The notes: generated by a model from the letters alone, not told the origin. A stretch of DNA of 64,000 bases from Planotetraspora thailandica (GCF_016863335.1 NZ_BOOR01000031.1:1-64000), one strand, 5' to 3'; counted from the first letter of the stretch, positions 42,182 to 51,384 are shown. Program-made: numbers and translations.

Positions 42182-43573
42182 TCACTCACCCCGGGCCAGC
42201 GGCAGGCGGAGGACCAAGCGCGCACCTCGGGAGCTGTCCTCGATGCGGAGCGTCCCCCCTTCCGCCTCGGCGATCTGCCGGGCGATCGCCAGCCCGAGCC
42301 CGGCCCCGCCCGCCACGGCGGTGCGCGCGGGATCCAACCGGACGAATCGCTGGAACACCAGCTCCCGCTTGTCTGGGTCGACGCCCGGCCCGTCGTCGAC
42401 GACCTCCAGCACCGCGGTGCCGTACGGAGGGTCGGCGTGCGGGCCGTCCGGCTCCCGGCGCACGACGACTCCGATCACGGTGTCGGCGTACCGTTCCGCG
42501 TTGTCGACGAGGTTGATCACCAGACGGGTCAGCCGGGCCCGGTCGGCGAGGACGTGCACGCCGGGTTCGAGCGCGGAGTCGACCCGCTTCGCCGGAGGGC
42601 GCGCGGACAGTTCCGAGTCGACGAGCTCGGACAGGTCGACGAGCTCCTCCTCGCCCGGCATGCCCGAATCCAGCACCGCCACGGTCAGCAGGTCGCGCGC
42701 GATCGCCTCCAGGCGGTTCAGGCGGGGCAGGACGACCGTGCACAGCTCCGTCACGTTGGTCTCCAGGGGCGCCAGCATGGCGTCCTCCACCTCCGCCCGC
42801 ATGGCGGTCATCGGGGTGCGCAGGTCGTGGGAGACGTCGGCGACGATCTGGCGCTGCCGGTCCAGCGCCGCCTGCCGTTGCAGCAGCGCGGTGTGCAGCC
42901 GGGCCAGCGTGTGGTTGACGCTTTCCGCCAGGTCGTGGATCTCGTCGGTGGTGGGTGGCACGGGCACCCGGCGGCCGGCGGAGTCCTCGTTGATCTCGTC
43001 GAGTTCGGCCCGGATGGCCGTCACCGGCCGCAGCGACGCCTTGGCCGTGCGAAGGCCGAGATACGTGATGATGATCGCGGTGAGCGCCGCGCCCGTGCCC
43101 ACGGTCCCCGCCACCCACGGGTCCACCCAGACGGGGATCGCCGGTGAGGAGGCGTAGACGGTCCACTGCTCGTTCCCGCGCTGTGCCCGCTGCGCGACCA
43201 CGATCTCGCATCTGCGGGGGAAGTCCCCTCCGCACACGACCGAGGAGGTGACGTGCTTCCCCTTGGGCGCGAACGCCGCCATGGGCGGCTTCCCCTGGAG
43301 CTCGGGGGTCGAGGCGACCACCTGACCCCGCGCGTCGACGACCTGGACGTTGCGGCCCGGGTGACCGACGAGGGGGTACTCCACCCGGCCCTGCTCCACC
43401 TCGGCGGCCACGCGCCCCCCGGCGGCGGAGATCTCCTCTTTGGCGTTCTCCAGGACGTAATGGTCGATGGCGGTCATGATCGCCAAGGCCAGCAGCACGG
43501 TGAGGAGGGTCGCCACGGCACCCGTGAAGAGGGTGACGCGTGTCGTGATCGAGATTCCGCGTCCAACGCTCAT
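42182..43573 (-). CDS. sensor histidine kinase without a neighbouring response regulator
   Basis: A two-helix membrane sensor kinase of 463 residues. Membrane segments are at about 13-35 and 160-182, with a 120-residue extracytoplasmic domain containing two Cys (CGGDFPRRC) that may form a disulfide. A HAMP region is followed by the H-box VSHDLRTPMTAMRAE, N-box NLVDNAERYAD and G-boxes DDGPGV and GAGLGLAIAR. ATG 43573 begins MSVGRGISITTRVTLF. The genes on both sides are unrelated and point away or toward it, so the partner regulator is elsewhere or lost. Confidence 0.92.
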   Translation of the reverse strand: MSVGRGISITTRVTLFTGAVATLLTVLLALAIMTAIDHYVLENAKEEISAAGGRVAAEVEQGRVEYPLVGHPGRNVQVVDARGQVVASTPELQGKPPMAAFAPKGKHVTSSVVCGGDFPRRCEIVVAQRAQRGNEQWTVYASSPAIPVWVDPWVAGTVGTGAALTAIIITYLGLRTAKASLRPVTAIRAELDEINEDSAGRRVPVPPTTDEIHDLAESVNHTLARLHTALLQRQAALDRQRQIVADVSHDLRTPMTAMRAEVEDAMLAPLETNVTELCTVVLPRLNRLEAIARDLLTVAVLDSGMPGEEELVDLSELVDSELSARPPAKRVDSALEPGVHVLADRARLTRLVINLVDNAERYADTVIGVVVRREPDGPHADPPYGTAVLEVVDDGPGVDPDKRELVFQRFVRLDPARTAVAGGAGLGLAIARQIAEAEGGTLRIEDSSRGARLVLRLPLARGE

Positions 43574-43709
43574 CGCCCGCCCCCTGCCAGTAGAACACAT
43601 GGGCGACGGAGCATCGCGTGCAGACCGTGACCGCCGGATGACCGGCCCTGGAACCTCATCGCGGCCCCGGCCGTTGAGCGCGGCGAGAAGCCACGAGAGG
43701 AGCGAATCG

Positions 43710-44480
43710 GTGTTCCGAAAGTTGATGGCCGCGTTCGGGGCGGGTGTCGAGGTGGATACGGTGCTCAGCACACCGCACGTACGGCCCGGCGGGGTCCTTC
43801 AGGGAGAGGTCCGGTTCCAGGGAGGATCCTCCGACCACAAGGTCGACGCGATCACCATCGACTTCAACGCCGTCGTGGAGGTCGAGTACGGCGACAACGA
43901 GCACCACGCCACATACACCTTCCTGAGGTCCCAGGTCTCCGGCCCGTTCGACCTGAAGGCCGGCGAGGCCCGGGCGTTGCCGTTCTCGATCCCCGTGCCG
44001 TGGGAGACGCCGCTCAGCTCCATCGCAGGGCACCCCCTTAGGGGGATGCGGCTCGGGGTGGCGACCGAGCTCGCGCTCGCCGGGGCGCTCGACAAGGGCG
44101 ACCTCGACCCGCTGTTCGTCGAACCCCTGCCCGAGCAGGGACATCTGCTCGCCGCGCTGGACCGGATGGGTTTCCACTTCAGCCGGGCCGACCTGGAGAG
44201 CGGCACGCTGCGCGGCTCGTCGATGCCCTTCTTCCAGGAGATCGAATACCACGCCGGCCCGGAATGGCGCCGTCACTTCAACCAGCTCGAGCTGACGCTC
44301 ATCGCCGGGCCGCACGCGATGGACGTGATCCTGGAGGCCGACACGAGGGGCGGCTTCCTCACCTCCAGCCACGACGTCTACAACCGCTTCCAGGTCCGGT
44401 ACGGCGACCACCCGGGAGCCGTGGAGCAGTCGTTGCGCGACGGCCTGGCCGCCATGGCCCGCCACCGCGGCTGGTTCTAG
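43710..44480 (+). CDS. Spo0M-family sporulation control protein
   Basis: An arrestin-like beta-sandwich protein of 256 residues matching Spo0M. Signature parts are VDTVLSTPHVRPGGVLQGEVRFQGG near the start, KAGEARALPFSIPVPWETPLSS in the middle and GGFLTSSHDVYNRFQV near the end. The family affects sporulation and cell morphology in Bacillus and is common in actinomycetes. GTG 43710 follows AGGAG, and the upstream open frame is ignored. It stands alone beside the orphan histidine kinase gene, which is divergent. Confidence 0.9.
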   Translation: MFRKLMAAFGAGVEVDTVLSTPHVRPGGVLQGEVRFQGGSSDHKVDAITIDFNAVVEVEYGDNEHHATYTFLRSQVSGPFDLKAGEARALPFSIPVPWETPLSSIAGHPLRGMRLGVATELALAGALDKGDLDPLFVEPLPEQGHLLAALDRMGFHFSRADLESGTLRGSSMPFFQEIEYHAGPEWRRHFNQLELTLIAGPHAMDVILEADTRGGFLTSSHDVYNRFQVRYGDHPGAVEQSLRDGLAAMARHRGWF

Positions 44481-44689
44481 ACAGCCGGATCGCTTGTCGG
44501 CGCCCGTCCGCACAGGTGGCGGACGGGCATTTGACAAACTGGTTAGTCAGAACGATCGATCGAGACAGGGCCTGGTACGGCGAGAGCCGTACGAGCGGGG
44601 GCTGACCATCCGGTTCACCACCATGCCGTCCCGCGGGCGCGGCTCCGATCAACCGACGAGGTGAAAATCCGGTTAGATAAGCTCTGCGC

Positions 44690-45277
44690 GTGCCGAAGAA
44701 ATCCGATGACACCAAGGCCCGCGTCCTGTCCGCCGCGACCCAGGAGTTCGCCGCGCACGGGATCGCCGGGGCGCGCGTCGATCGGATCGCCGCCCTGGCC
44801 TCGGCCAACAAGAACCTGCTCTACGTCTACTTCGGCAACAAGGAGCGCCTGTTCGAGACGGTCTACGACGCCGCCGTCGCCGAACTCCTCGACGCGGCCC
44901 CGTTCGACCCCCGCGACCTGCCGGGTTACGCCGGCGCGCTCTTCGACTTCTACCGGGCCCACCCCGACCTGATGCGCCTCACCCGCTGGCGCGGCCTCGA
45001 GCAGCCGGGCGCGCAGCCGCTGCCCGCCGCCCGGGAGGCGACCAAGGCCAAGTTGCAGGCGCTGGCCGCGGCGCAGGCCGAAGGGATCGTCGACGCGGGC
45101 CTTCCGCCACACGTCCTGCTCACCCTGGTCCTCACCCTCGCCTCCACCTGGACCGACGGCTCACCGGAGGCGGGCTCCCCCACCGACGACCCCGAGACGG
45201 TGAGCATCCGGCGGCACGCCGTGGTCGTCGCGGTCGGGCGGCTGACGCGTCCTCCCGCCGCCCGCCTTTCCGCGTGA
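44690..45277 (+). CDS. TetR-family transcriptional regulator
   Basis: A TetR repressor of 195 residues. The DNA-binding part is TKARVLSAATQEFAAHGIAGARVDRIAALASANKNLLYVYFGNKERLF, cut here only by normal helix breaks, and the C-terminal ligand domain has FYRAHPDLMRLTRWR. GTG 44690 begins MPKKSDDTK. GGTTAG elements occur 20-150 bp upstream, similar to the CTAACTAGTTAG palindrome in front of the aldehyde dehydrogenase gene 130 bp downstream. It probably controls that gene and itself. Confidence 0.9.
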   Translation: MPKKSDDTKARVLSAATQEFAAHGIAGARVDRIAALASANKNLLYVYFGNKERLFETVYDAAVAELLDAAPFDPRDLPGYAGALFDFYRAHPDLMRLTRWRGLEQPGAQPLPAAREATKAKLQALAAAQAEGIVDAGLPPHVLLTLVLTLASTWTDGSPEAGSPTDDPETVSIRRHAVVVAVGRLTRPPAARLSA

Positions 45278-45406
45278 CCCCTTAGCCGAGCTCGGCGGCG
45301 TCGTTTCAGGCACCTGACCTGAGGGTCTGCTGTCTCCATGTCGGTCGGCGCCTCCCTCCAGAGCCACCCCCGAGTGCACGCCGACCACCACATGGCGCTA
45401 GCTTAA

Positions 45407-45418
45407 CTAACTAGTTAG
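45407..45418. promoter_or_regulatory. probable TetR operator before aldehyde dehydrogenase
   Basis: Perfect 12-bp palindrome CTAACTAGTTAG, 43 bp before the dehydrogenase start. GTTAG half-sites recur at about 44542 and 44675 upstream of the TetR gene itself, suggesting one regulator for both promoters. Confidence 0.65.
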
Positions 45419-45461
45419 CCTAATTCCGTCGGCGTTGCCCGGCGGGGAAACGAGTAGAACC

Positions 45462-46895
45462 ATGCCTGACTACGACAAGCTCCTCATCGGCGGCACGTGG
45501 GTCGCCCCGGTCGCCGGCGGGTCGCTGGAGATCCGCTCCCCCCACGACCAGTCGCTCGTCGGCCGAGCCGCCCAGGCCACCCCTTCGGACGTGGACCGTG
45601 CCGTCGCGGCGGCGCGCACGGCCTTCGACGAAGGACCGTGGCCGCACCTGACGCCCGAGGAGCGCCAGGAGTACGTCGAGCGCTTCACCGCCCTCCACAC
45701 TCCGCGGGCCACGGAGATCGCCCAGCTCGTCACTGCGGAGAACGGCACGCCGATCTGGTTCACCGCGTCGCTCCAGGAGCAGCTCGCCGAGCAGACCGCC
45801 GCCTACCTGCGCGCGGCACGGGAGCTGGCGTGGGAGGACAAGGTCGTCAGCCCCGGCGGCGCCGCCGCCGTCGTGCGCCGTGAACCGGTCGGGGTGGTGG
45901 CCGCCGTCATCCCCTGGAACGCGCCCCACCAGTCGGCTCTGGTGAAGGTGATCCCGGCCCTGCTCGCCGGATGCACCGTGATCTTGAAGGCCTCACCGGA
46001 GACCGCTCTCGACGCCCTGCTCCTCGCCGAGATCTTCGAGCAGACCGGCTTCCCGGAGGGCGTGGTCAGCGTGCTTCCCGCCGACCGGGAGACCAGCGAG
46101 TATCTGATCTCCCACCCCGGCGTCGACAAGATCGCCTTCACCGGCTCGACGGCGGCGGGCCGCCGCATCGCCTCCATCGCCGGGGAGCAGCTCAAGCGCG
46201 TCAGCCTCGAACTCGGCGGGAAGTCGGCCTCCATCATCCTCGAGGACGCGGACCTGGCTCAGGTCGGCCCTGCCATCCCCTTCCTCGCCTTCGTCAACAA
46301 CGGCGAGTCCTGCGCCGCCCACACCCGGCTGCTCGTGCCCCGCAGCCGCTACGACGAGGTCGTCGCCCTCGCGGCGTCCGCCGCCGAGCAGGTCGCGGTG
46401 GGCGACCCCGCCGACCCTGCCAACTTCGTCGGCCCGCTGGTGAACAAGGTCCAGCAGCAGCGGGTCCAGTCCTACATCCAGTCCGGCCTCGACGAGGGCG
46501 CCCGCCTGGTCGCCGGCGGCCTCGGCGCCCCCGACGGCCTCGAAGACGGGAACTACGTGCGCCCCACCGTCTTCGCCGACGTCGACAACTCCATGCGCAT
46601 CGCCAGGGAGGAGATCTTCGGGCCCGTTCTCGTGCTCATCCCCTACGAGGACGAGAACGACGCCGTGCGCATCGCCAACGACTCTCCGTACGGGCTGAGC
46701 GGCGGGGTCTGGACCGCCGACCCCGATCACGGGCTGGCGGTCGCCCGCCGCATCCGCACGGGCACCTTCATGGTCAACGGCGCCCCCGCCGGGTTCGACG
46801 CGCCGTTCGGGGGCTACAAGTCCAGCGGCATCGGACGGGAGTTCGGCTCGGTCGGCCTGAGCACCTACCTCGAATACAAGACGATCACCGTCTGA
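45462..46895 (+). CDS. NAD(P)-dependent aldehyde dehydrogenase
   Basis: A class I/II aldehyde dehydrogenase of 477 residues. Hallmarks are VIPWNAPH, FTGSTAAGRRI, LELGGKS with the general-base Glu, NNGESCAAHTRLLVP with the catalytic Cys, and the C-terminal EEIFGPVLVLIPYEDE. It oxidises an aldehyde to the acid. ATG 45462 is preferred over the TTG nine codons earlier. The TetR regulator just upstream, the palindrome in its promoter and its isolation suggest an inducible detoxification or catabolic step. It shares a perfect terminator with the convergent phosphotriesterase gene. Confidence 0.93.
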   Translation: MPDYDKLLIGGTWVAPVAGGSLEIRSPHDQSLVGRAAQATPSDVDRAVAAARTAFDEGPWPHLTPEERQEYVERFTALHTPRATEIAQLVTAENGTPIWFTASLQEQLAEQTAAYLRAARELAWEDKVVSPGGAAAVVRREPVGVVAAVIPWNAPHQSALVKVIPALLAGCTVILKASPETALDALLLAEIFEQTGFPEGVVSVLPADRETSEYLISHPGVDKIAFTGSTAAGRRIASIAGEQLKRVSLELGGKSASIILEDADLAQVGPAIPFLAFVNNGESCAAHTRLLVPRSRYDEVVALAASAAEQVAVGDPADPANFVGPLVNKVQQQRVQSYIQSGLDEGARLVAGGLGAPDGLEDGNYVRPTVFADVDNSMRIAREEIFGPVLVLIPYEDENDAVRIANDSPYGLSGGVWTADPDHGLAVARRIRTGTFMVNGAPAGFDAPFGGYKSSGIGREFGSVGLSTYLEYKTITV

Positions 46896-46904
46896 CCCGC
46901 AGTT

Positions 46905-46953
46905 GCCCGCCCGGCGACGCCTGCCCGTTGCGGGCGACGGTCGCCGGGCGGGC
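46905..46953. terminator. bidirectional hairpin between aldehyde dehydrogenase and phosphotriesterase-family genes
   Basis: Perfect 14-bp stem GCCCGCCCGGCGAC with a 21-base loop between convergent stops. Confidence 0.85.
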
Positions 46954-46955
46954 GT

Positions 46956-47939
46956 TCACGACCCCTCGAAGAGCCGGCGCGGCACGTCGGCCAGCATCGT
47001 CGTGATCTGTTCGGCGCTCACGCCGTGCTCGCTCAGGTAGGGCAGCACGTCGTCGCCGAGGTGCAGGTAGTGCCACTGCGGCAGGAACACCATCACGTCG
47101 GGATCGATCCAGTCGATGTAGCAGGACGCGTCCTGCGACAGCACCATGTGACCGGCGTAGCCGCGGCGGCACATCTCGATCACGGTGTCGGCACGCGCCT
47201 CGAAGGTGGTCTCGAGGTTGAGCCCGAACCGGTCCATGCCGAGGACGAACCCGGCGTCGGCGAGTGCGGTGAGGTGGTCGCAGTCGGCGGTGTCGCCGCT
47301 GTGCCCGAGGACGATCCGGGACGGCTCGACGCCTTCCTCGTCGCACATCACGCGCTTGACCACCTCTCCCGTACGGGAACCGGGGTGGGTGTGCACGGTG
47401 ATCGGCGCGCCGGTCTCGTGGTGGGCGCGGGCGACGGCGCGCATGACCCGCTCGACGCCCGGCGTCAGCCCCTCGTGGTCGATCGCGCACTTGAGCATTC
47501 CCGCCTTCACGCCGGTGCCGGCGACGCCCTCGGTCAGGTCGCCGACGAACATGTCGACCATCGGGTCGGGGACGTCCGCGCCGAGCGCCTCGTTGAGGGC
47601 CGGCCCTCGGTGCCGGAAGAAGAAGGGCACGCTGTCGTAGGTGTAGAGCCCGGTCGCGACGATGATGTTGAGCTCCGGCACTTCCTCGGCGACCCGCTGG
47701 ATTCGCGGAATGTCCCTGCCGAGGCCGATCACCGTGGGGTCGACGATCGTCGTGACGCCCTGCGCGGCCAGGGCGCGCAGCCTGGCCGCCGCGTCGGCCG
47801 TCCGTGCGTCCTCCTCGCCCCATTCGCCGGGATGGTTGCGCTGGACATCGGCGGTGAGGATGAAGATGTGCTCGTGCATGTACGTCCGGCCGAGTTCAGC
47901 GGTGGCGACCGGGCCGCGAACGGTGTCGACGGTGCTCAT
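46956..47939 (-). CDS. phosphotriesterase-family metal-dependent hydrolase
   Basis: An amidohydrolase-fold enzyme of 327 residues. Metal and catalytic blocks are YMHEHIF at about residues 20-26, MLKCAID with the carbamylated-lysine region, VHTHPG, LGHSGDTADCDHL and LSQDASCYIDW. This is the PTE/PHP group, which includes lactonases and resiniferatoxin-binding-like proteins; phosphotriester activity itself need not apply. The promoter carries a TetR-type dyad, but no TetR gene is adjacent on this side. It is convergent with the aldehyde dehydrogenase gene. Confidence 0.88.
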   Translation of the reverse strand: MSTVDTVRGPVATAELGRTYMHEHIFILTADVQRNHPGEWGEEDARTADAAARLRALAAQGVTTIVDPTVIGLGRDIPRIQRVAEEVPELNIIVATGLYTYDSVPFFFRHRGPALNEALGADVPDPMVDMFVGDLTEGVAGTGVKAGMLKCAIDHEGLTPGVERVMRAVARAHHETGAPITVHTHPGSRTGEVVKRVMCDEEGVEPSRIVLGHSGDTADCDHLTALADAGFVLGMDRFGLNLETTFEARADTVIEMCRRGYAGHMVLSQDASCYIDWIDPDVMVFLPQWHYLHLGDDVLPYLSEHGVSAEQITTMLADVPRRLFEGS

Positions 47940-47956
47940 AAGGGTGCCCCTCCTCG

Positions 47957-47970
47957 ACCGACCGTTCGGT
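47957..47970. promoter_or_regulatory. TetR-type dyad upstream of phosphotriesterase-family gene
   Basis: ACCGACCGTTCGGT, an imperfect palindrome of the ACCGA-N4-TCGGT kind common to TetR operators, 18 bp before the start codon. It differs from the CTAACTAGTTAG site, so a second regulator is implied. Confidence 0.55.
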
Positions 47971-48069
47971 ATGTGCGCGCACGGTATGCCGGATGCCGGC
48001 CGCCGTCAATAGATCGTCTCGGGCCGGCCGTTAGGCTGCGGAAACAGCGACGAGGCGAAAGGCGGGCAC

Positions 48070-49059
48070 GTGTCCATCCGGATCGAGGTCTTCTCCCTGG
48101 GCGGCACCATCGCCATGACGCCCGGCACAGACGGCGGAGGGGTCGTGCCCAAACTGACCGGGCGCCAGCTCCTGGCGGCGGTGCCCGGCCTCGCCGAGCT
48201 CGGCGTCGAAATCGAGCCGAGAGAGTTCCGGCGGCTTCCCGGCGCGTCGTTGAGCTTCGCCGACATCCGCGACCTGGCCGCCGCGATCGCTGAAGGCGGA
48301 GCGGACGGCGTGGTCGTCACCCAGGGCACCGACACGATCGAGGAGACCGCCTACCTCCTCGACCTCCTCCACACCGGCGACGCTCCTGTCGTCGTCACCG
48401 GCGCGATGCGCAACCCGGCTCTCGCCGGGCCGGACGGGCCCGCCAACATCCTCGCCGCGATCAGGGTCGCGGCCGATCCGGCCGCCCGCGGGCACGGCTG
48501 CCTGGTGGTGTCCGCCGACGAGATCCACGCCGCGTCCCGCGTGCACAAGACGCACAGCACGAGTGTGGCCACGTTCGCCTCCCCCGACCGCGGGCCGCTC
48601 GGGCACGTGGTCGAGGGGCGGCCGCAGTTCGTCTCCAGCCCGCGCGACCGCGTCACCGTACGGCTGCCGTCCGAGGCGGCGTTCGCCCGTGTCGCCCTGG
48701 TCACCGCGACGTTCGGCGACGACGGCGCGTCACTGCGCCTCTTTGCGGACGCCTGCGACGGCATGGTCGTCGCCGCGATGGGCGTCGGCCACGTGCCCGT
48801 CGCCTACCTGGACGCCCTCACCGTGCTCGCCGAGCGTGCCCCCGTCGTCCTCACGTCGCGCACCGGAGCCGGGCCGGTGCTCACCGGCACGTACGGCTAT
48901 CCCGGCTCGGAGAGCGACCTCCTCGGGCGCGGGTTGATCTCCGCCGGATTCCTGCACCCGTACAAGGCCCGGATGCTCCTCACCGCCCTGCTGACGGCGG
49001 GAGCGTCCCGGGACGAGATCGCGGAGGCGTTCTCCCGGGCGGGGGCCCTCCACGCGTGA
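48070..49059 (+). CDS. L-asparaginase
   Basis: An asparaginase/glutaminase of 329 residues. The two catalytic threonine blocks are FSLGGTIAM near the N-terminus and VTQGTDTIEETAYLLDLL near residue 90, with the Lys in HKTHSTSVATF. No signal peptide is evident, so it is probably cytoplasmic and converts Asn to Asp plus ammonia. GTG 48070 starts MSIRIEVFSLGGT. It is divergent from the phosphotriesterase-family gene with 130 bp between. Confidence 0.92.
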   Translation: MSIRIEVFSLGGTIAMTPGTDGGGVVPKLTGRQLLAAVPGLAELGVEIEPREFRRLPGASLSFADIRDLAAAIAEGGADGVVVTQGTDTIEETAYLLDLLHTGDAPVVVTGAMRNPALAGPDGPANILAAIRVAADPAARGHGCLVVSADEIHAASRVHKTHSTSVATFASPDRGPLGHVVEGRPQFVSSPRDRVTVRLPSEAAFARVALVTATFGDDGASLRLFADACDGMVVAAMGVGHVPVAYLDALTVLAERAPVVLTSRTGAGPVLTGTYGYPGSESDLLGRGLISAGFLHPYKARMLLTALLTAGASRDEIAEAFSRAGALHA

Positions 49060-49095
49060 CGCGGCACATCTAGAGAGCCGGTTCGCCCGGGACGG

Positions 49096-49250
49096 TCAGA
49101 TCCACCCGCGCCGGGGCGCCTCCATGGCGATCTGGAAGTGGGTCTGCGCCCCGAGGCGCGACATCAGCTTGGCGATGTGGCGTTGCACGGTCCGCTCGCT
49201 CCACCCCAGTGCACGGCGACCGGCGACACCGACGGCGCGGTCTTGGAGTC
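49096..49250 (-). pseudogene. C-terminal remnant of a LuxR-type regulator
   Basis: The minus strand reads RRALGWSERTVQRHIAKLM followed by SRLGAQTHFQIAMEAPRRGWI and a stop, the helix-turn-helix and end of a LuxR-family protein. Codons before it (QGVRLQDRAVGVAG) keep the frame for a little longer, then the signal jumps to another frame (DRDITATRRSLLAL at about 49340) and fades. The remnant lies 250-400 bp from the insertion sequence. Confidence 0.7.
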
Positions 49251-49500
49251 GGACACCTTGGCGTCGTCGCGGCTTCCGCTGGCGCCGCGGTGACCGTCGG
49301 AGTGGGCGGCGGCCGTGGCGGCCTGCTCGTCCAGGGCGAGAAGGGACCGGCGCGTGGCGGTGATGTCGCGGTCGCAGAACAGAGGGTCGCCGGGCCAGAA
49401 CTGCGCGGTCGGTACGGCGGGCGGTTCCGGCGGGTCGCCGTTCTCGCCGGCCTTTGGCCCAGGCGGCGACGGCGGCTTCGTGGGCGTCGATCGCGGCACT
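49251..49500. other. decayed sequence between LuxR remnant and IS
   Basis: The minus strand has an open frame from 49499 with a short LuxR-compatible part (about 49330-49360) and otherwise Pro-rich, unrecognisable sequence. I regard it as the decayed body of the same regulator gene, probably disturbed by the adjacent IS. Confidence 0.45.
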
Positions 49501-50411
49501 AGTGAGCCTTTTTCATCCTGAGTACCGGTCCGTTTCGATGCCTTCGAGGACGAGGATGGCTTGGACGATTGCCGTGGCGCGGCGGGGGCAGCAGCGCAGC
49601 TTCGCGAGGATTTTCCAGGCTTTCAGGATCGCGACGGCGCGTTCGCCGAGGGCCCGGATGCGAGCGTGGGCGCGGTTGACCTCCTTCTGCGCGCGGGAGA
49701 GCCGTGGCCGGTGGCGGTGGCGTTTGAACGGGGTGCGGATGGTGCCGCCGGCCCCTTGGTATCCCTTGTCGGCGAACGTCTTCACGTTGCTGCTGGTGAG
49801 TGCGTCGATGAGGCCGACCGTTCGGGCGGCGGTCAGGTCGTGCGTTCTCCCTGGCAGGGCCGGCGAGGCCCAGACGAGCCGGCCGGCGGGGTCAGCCACG
49901 ACCTGGATGTTCATACCGTGGCGTTTGTGCTTGCCGGAGTAATACGGCTTCTGCTCGGCGACGCGATCGATTGGGATCAGCGTGCCGTCGAGGATGGCGT
50001 AGGCCAGTCGAGAAGCTCGGACGGCGGCAGCGTGTAAGTCGTCAGCGACGGCTGCCAGGAGGTCGACCGACTCCCGCACATAGCGCCAGGCTGTCGTGGT
50101 GCCGATGCCGAACCCAGCGGCCAGGCGGGCGTAGGTATCCCCGTTGCGCAGGTGGGCCAGCACCAGCAGCGCTTGCCGGCCCGGATCCAGGCGCCGCCAC
50201 CGGCATCGACGTTGGGCACGCTGAGCGCGGATGAGATCAGCCAGGCGGACGAGGCGACAGCGGAATCGCGGCAGGGTAAGACAGCAACGAGGCTCCCGGT
50301 TGGGGCATCGGATCTTGGTCGACTGCTGTCTTACCGGGGCCTCCCCTCACCCCGTATCTGGCCTCACTCCCATCACCGTGACCAGCATGATCACGATGGA
50401 AAAGGCTCACT
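49501..50411 (-). mobile_element. IS5-type insertion sequence with a frameshifted transposase
   Basis: The element is about 911 bp. Its ends are AGTGAGCCTTTTTCATC (left) and, on the other strand, AGTGAGCCTTTTCCATC (right), differing at one base. It encodes a DDE transposase of the HARBI1-like IS5 type on the minus strand. No clear target duplication was found in the flanks. A 116-bp stretch identical to its right end recurs at 52068-52183 in the opposite orientation. Confidence 0.88.
49513..50308 (-). pseudogene. IS5-family DDE transposase, frameshifted near the N-terminus
   Basis: The intact C-terminal part (to 50163 and beyond) has AILDGTLIPID, YYSGKHKRHGMNIQV, ASPALPGRTHDLTA and FADKGYQGAG, ending IVQAILVLEGIETDRYSG. 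Its frame stays open upstream to RLVRLADLIRAQRAQRRCRWRRLDPGRQALL but has no start codon. The normal family start (LLSYPAAIPLS, from ATG 50308) is in another frame, and the two meet at about 50245. A two-base loss or one-base gain explains this. It could also be programmed frameshifting, but the short 5' frame makes decay more likely. Confidence 0.8.
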
Positions 50412-50538
50412 GGTCATCAGGGGGACGATCTGGCGTTGCCGAGGGATCCAGTCCAGGTGCTGATCATCCTTGTTACGAACGAACACTGAACCTGAACCTC
50501 GCGCAGCGCAGACGACAGAACCTGATCACCCAACCCGG

Positions 50539-51384
50539 TCAGCTGAACGGCTGCAGGCCGATCGTCGCCAGCAGGTCGAGCTGCCCGGCCGCCTCGCTGT
50601 CCTGCGCGCTGGTGTAGACGATCAACCGGAGGTCGGTGTCACGTACAGTGAGGAAGTCGCTGTCCATTGTGATCGGTCCGATCTCGGGGTGCAGGAACGT
50701 CCGACTGCTCAAGCCGGGCTGGGGGGCGGCCAGGCGCTGCTCCCACAGGTCGGCGAAGTCTGTGCTGACTTCCAGCAGATCGTCGATGAGGTCGCCGAGC
50801 AGCTTGTCCTTCGGATAGCGGCTTCGAGCCTCGCGCAGATCGGAGACCAGTTCCAGGCGGAGCAGGCGCTCCTCGGCCTCGGTGCGGATATAGCGTGTTG
50901 GAGCGCCGGTGAAGACGGTCCAGGCGAGGTTCCGCTCACGCATCGGCAGTGCCGACGTGTCGCCGGCCAGGGCATACGCGAGCGGGTTGGACGTGATGCA
51001 CTGCCACGAGGCGTCGACGACCTGGACGGGCAGGTCGGTCAGGCGGTCCAGGATCCGCTGCACGCTCGGCGTGATGTGACGCCTGATGCTCCGGTGGGCC
51101 GGCTCGGCCTGATCCGCGACGCGGAAGAGATGTGCGCGCTCCTGGTCAGAAAGCCGCAGCACCCGGGCGAGCGACATGAGCACCGACGGCGACGGGTGGA
51201 TCGCACGGCCCTGCTCCAGGCGGGCGAGGTATTCGACCGACAACCCGGAAAGCTGGGCGACCTCCTGCCGGCGCAGGCCGAGCACGCGGCGCCGGCCGCC
51301 CTCCGGAAGGCCTACCTCGGCGGGTGACACGCGGCCGCGCCAGAGGCGCAGGCTGCTCGCGAGCTCGTTCGAATCTGAAACCAC
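50539..51384 (-). CDS. XRE-family regulator with MmyB-like ligand domain
   Basis: A repressor or activator of 281 residues. The helix-turn-helix is at about residues 36-66 (RRQEVAQLSGLSVEYLARLEQGRA), followed by SPSVLMSLARVLRLSDQERAHLF and a C-terminal MmyB-like PAS-type domain (DRLTDLPVQVVDASWQCITSN...). Such regulators usually sit beside a redox enzyme or small hydrolase. Here the divergent partner is a SnoaL-like gene 176 bp away. Both lie on a segment enclosed by IS ends, which points to acquisition. Confidence 0.9.
   Translation of the reverse strand: MVSDSNELASSLRLWRGRVSPAEVGLPEGGRRRVLGLRRQEVAQLSGLSVEYLARLEQGRAIHPSPSVLMSLARVLRLSDQERAHLFRVADQAEPAHRSIRRHITPSVQRILDRLTDLPVQVVDASWQCITSNPLAYALAGDTSALPMRERNLAWTVFTGAPTRYIRTEAEERLLRLELVSDLREARSRYPKDKLLGDLIDDLLEVSTDFADLWEQRLAAPQPGLSSRTFLHPEIGPITMDSDFLTVRDTDLRLIVYTSAQDSEAAGQLDLLATIGLQPFS

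Noticed and set aside
49501-50411. Target-site duplication around the IS
   Set aside because: Flanks CACT and GGTC do not match and the element boundaries are uncertain by a base or two, so none is claimed.
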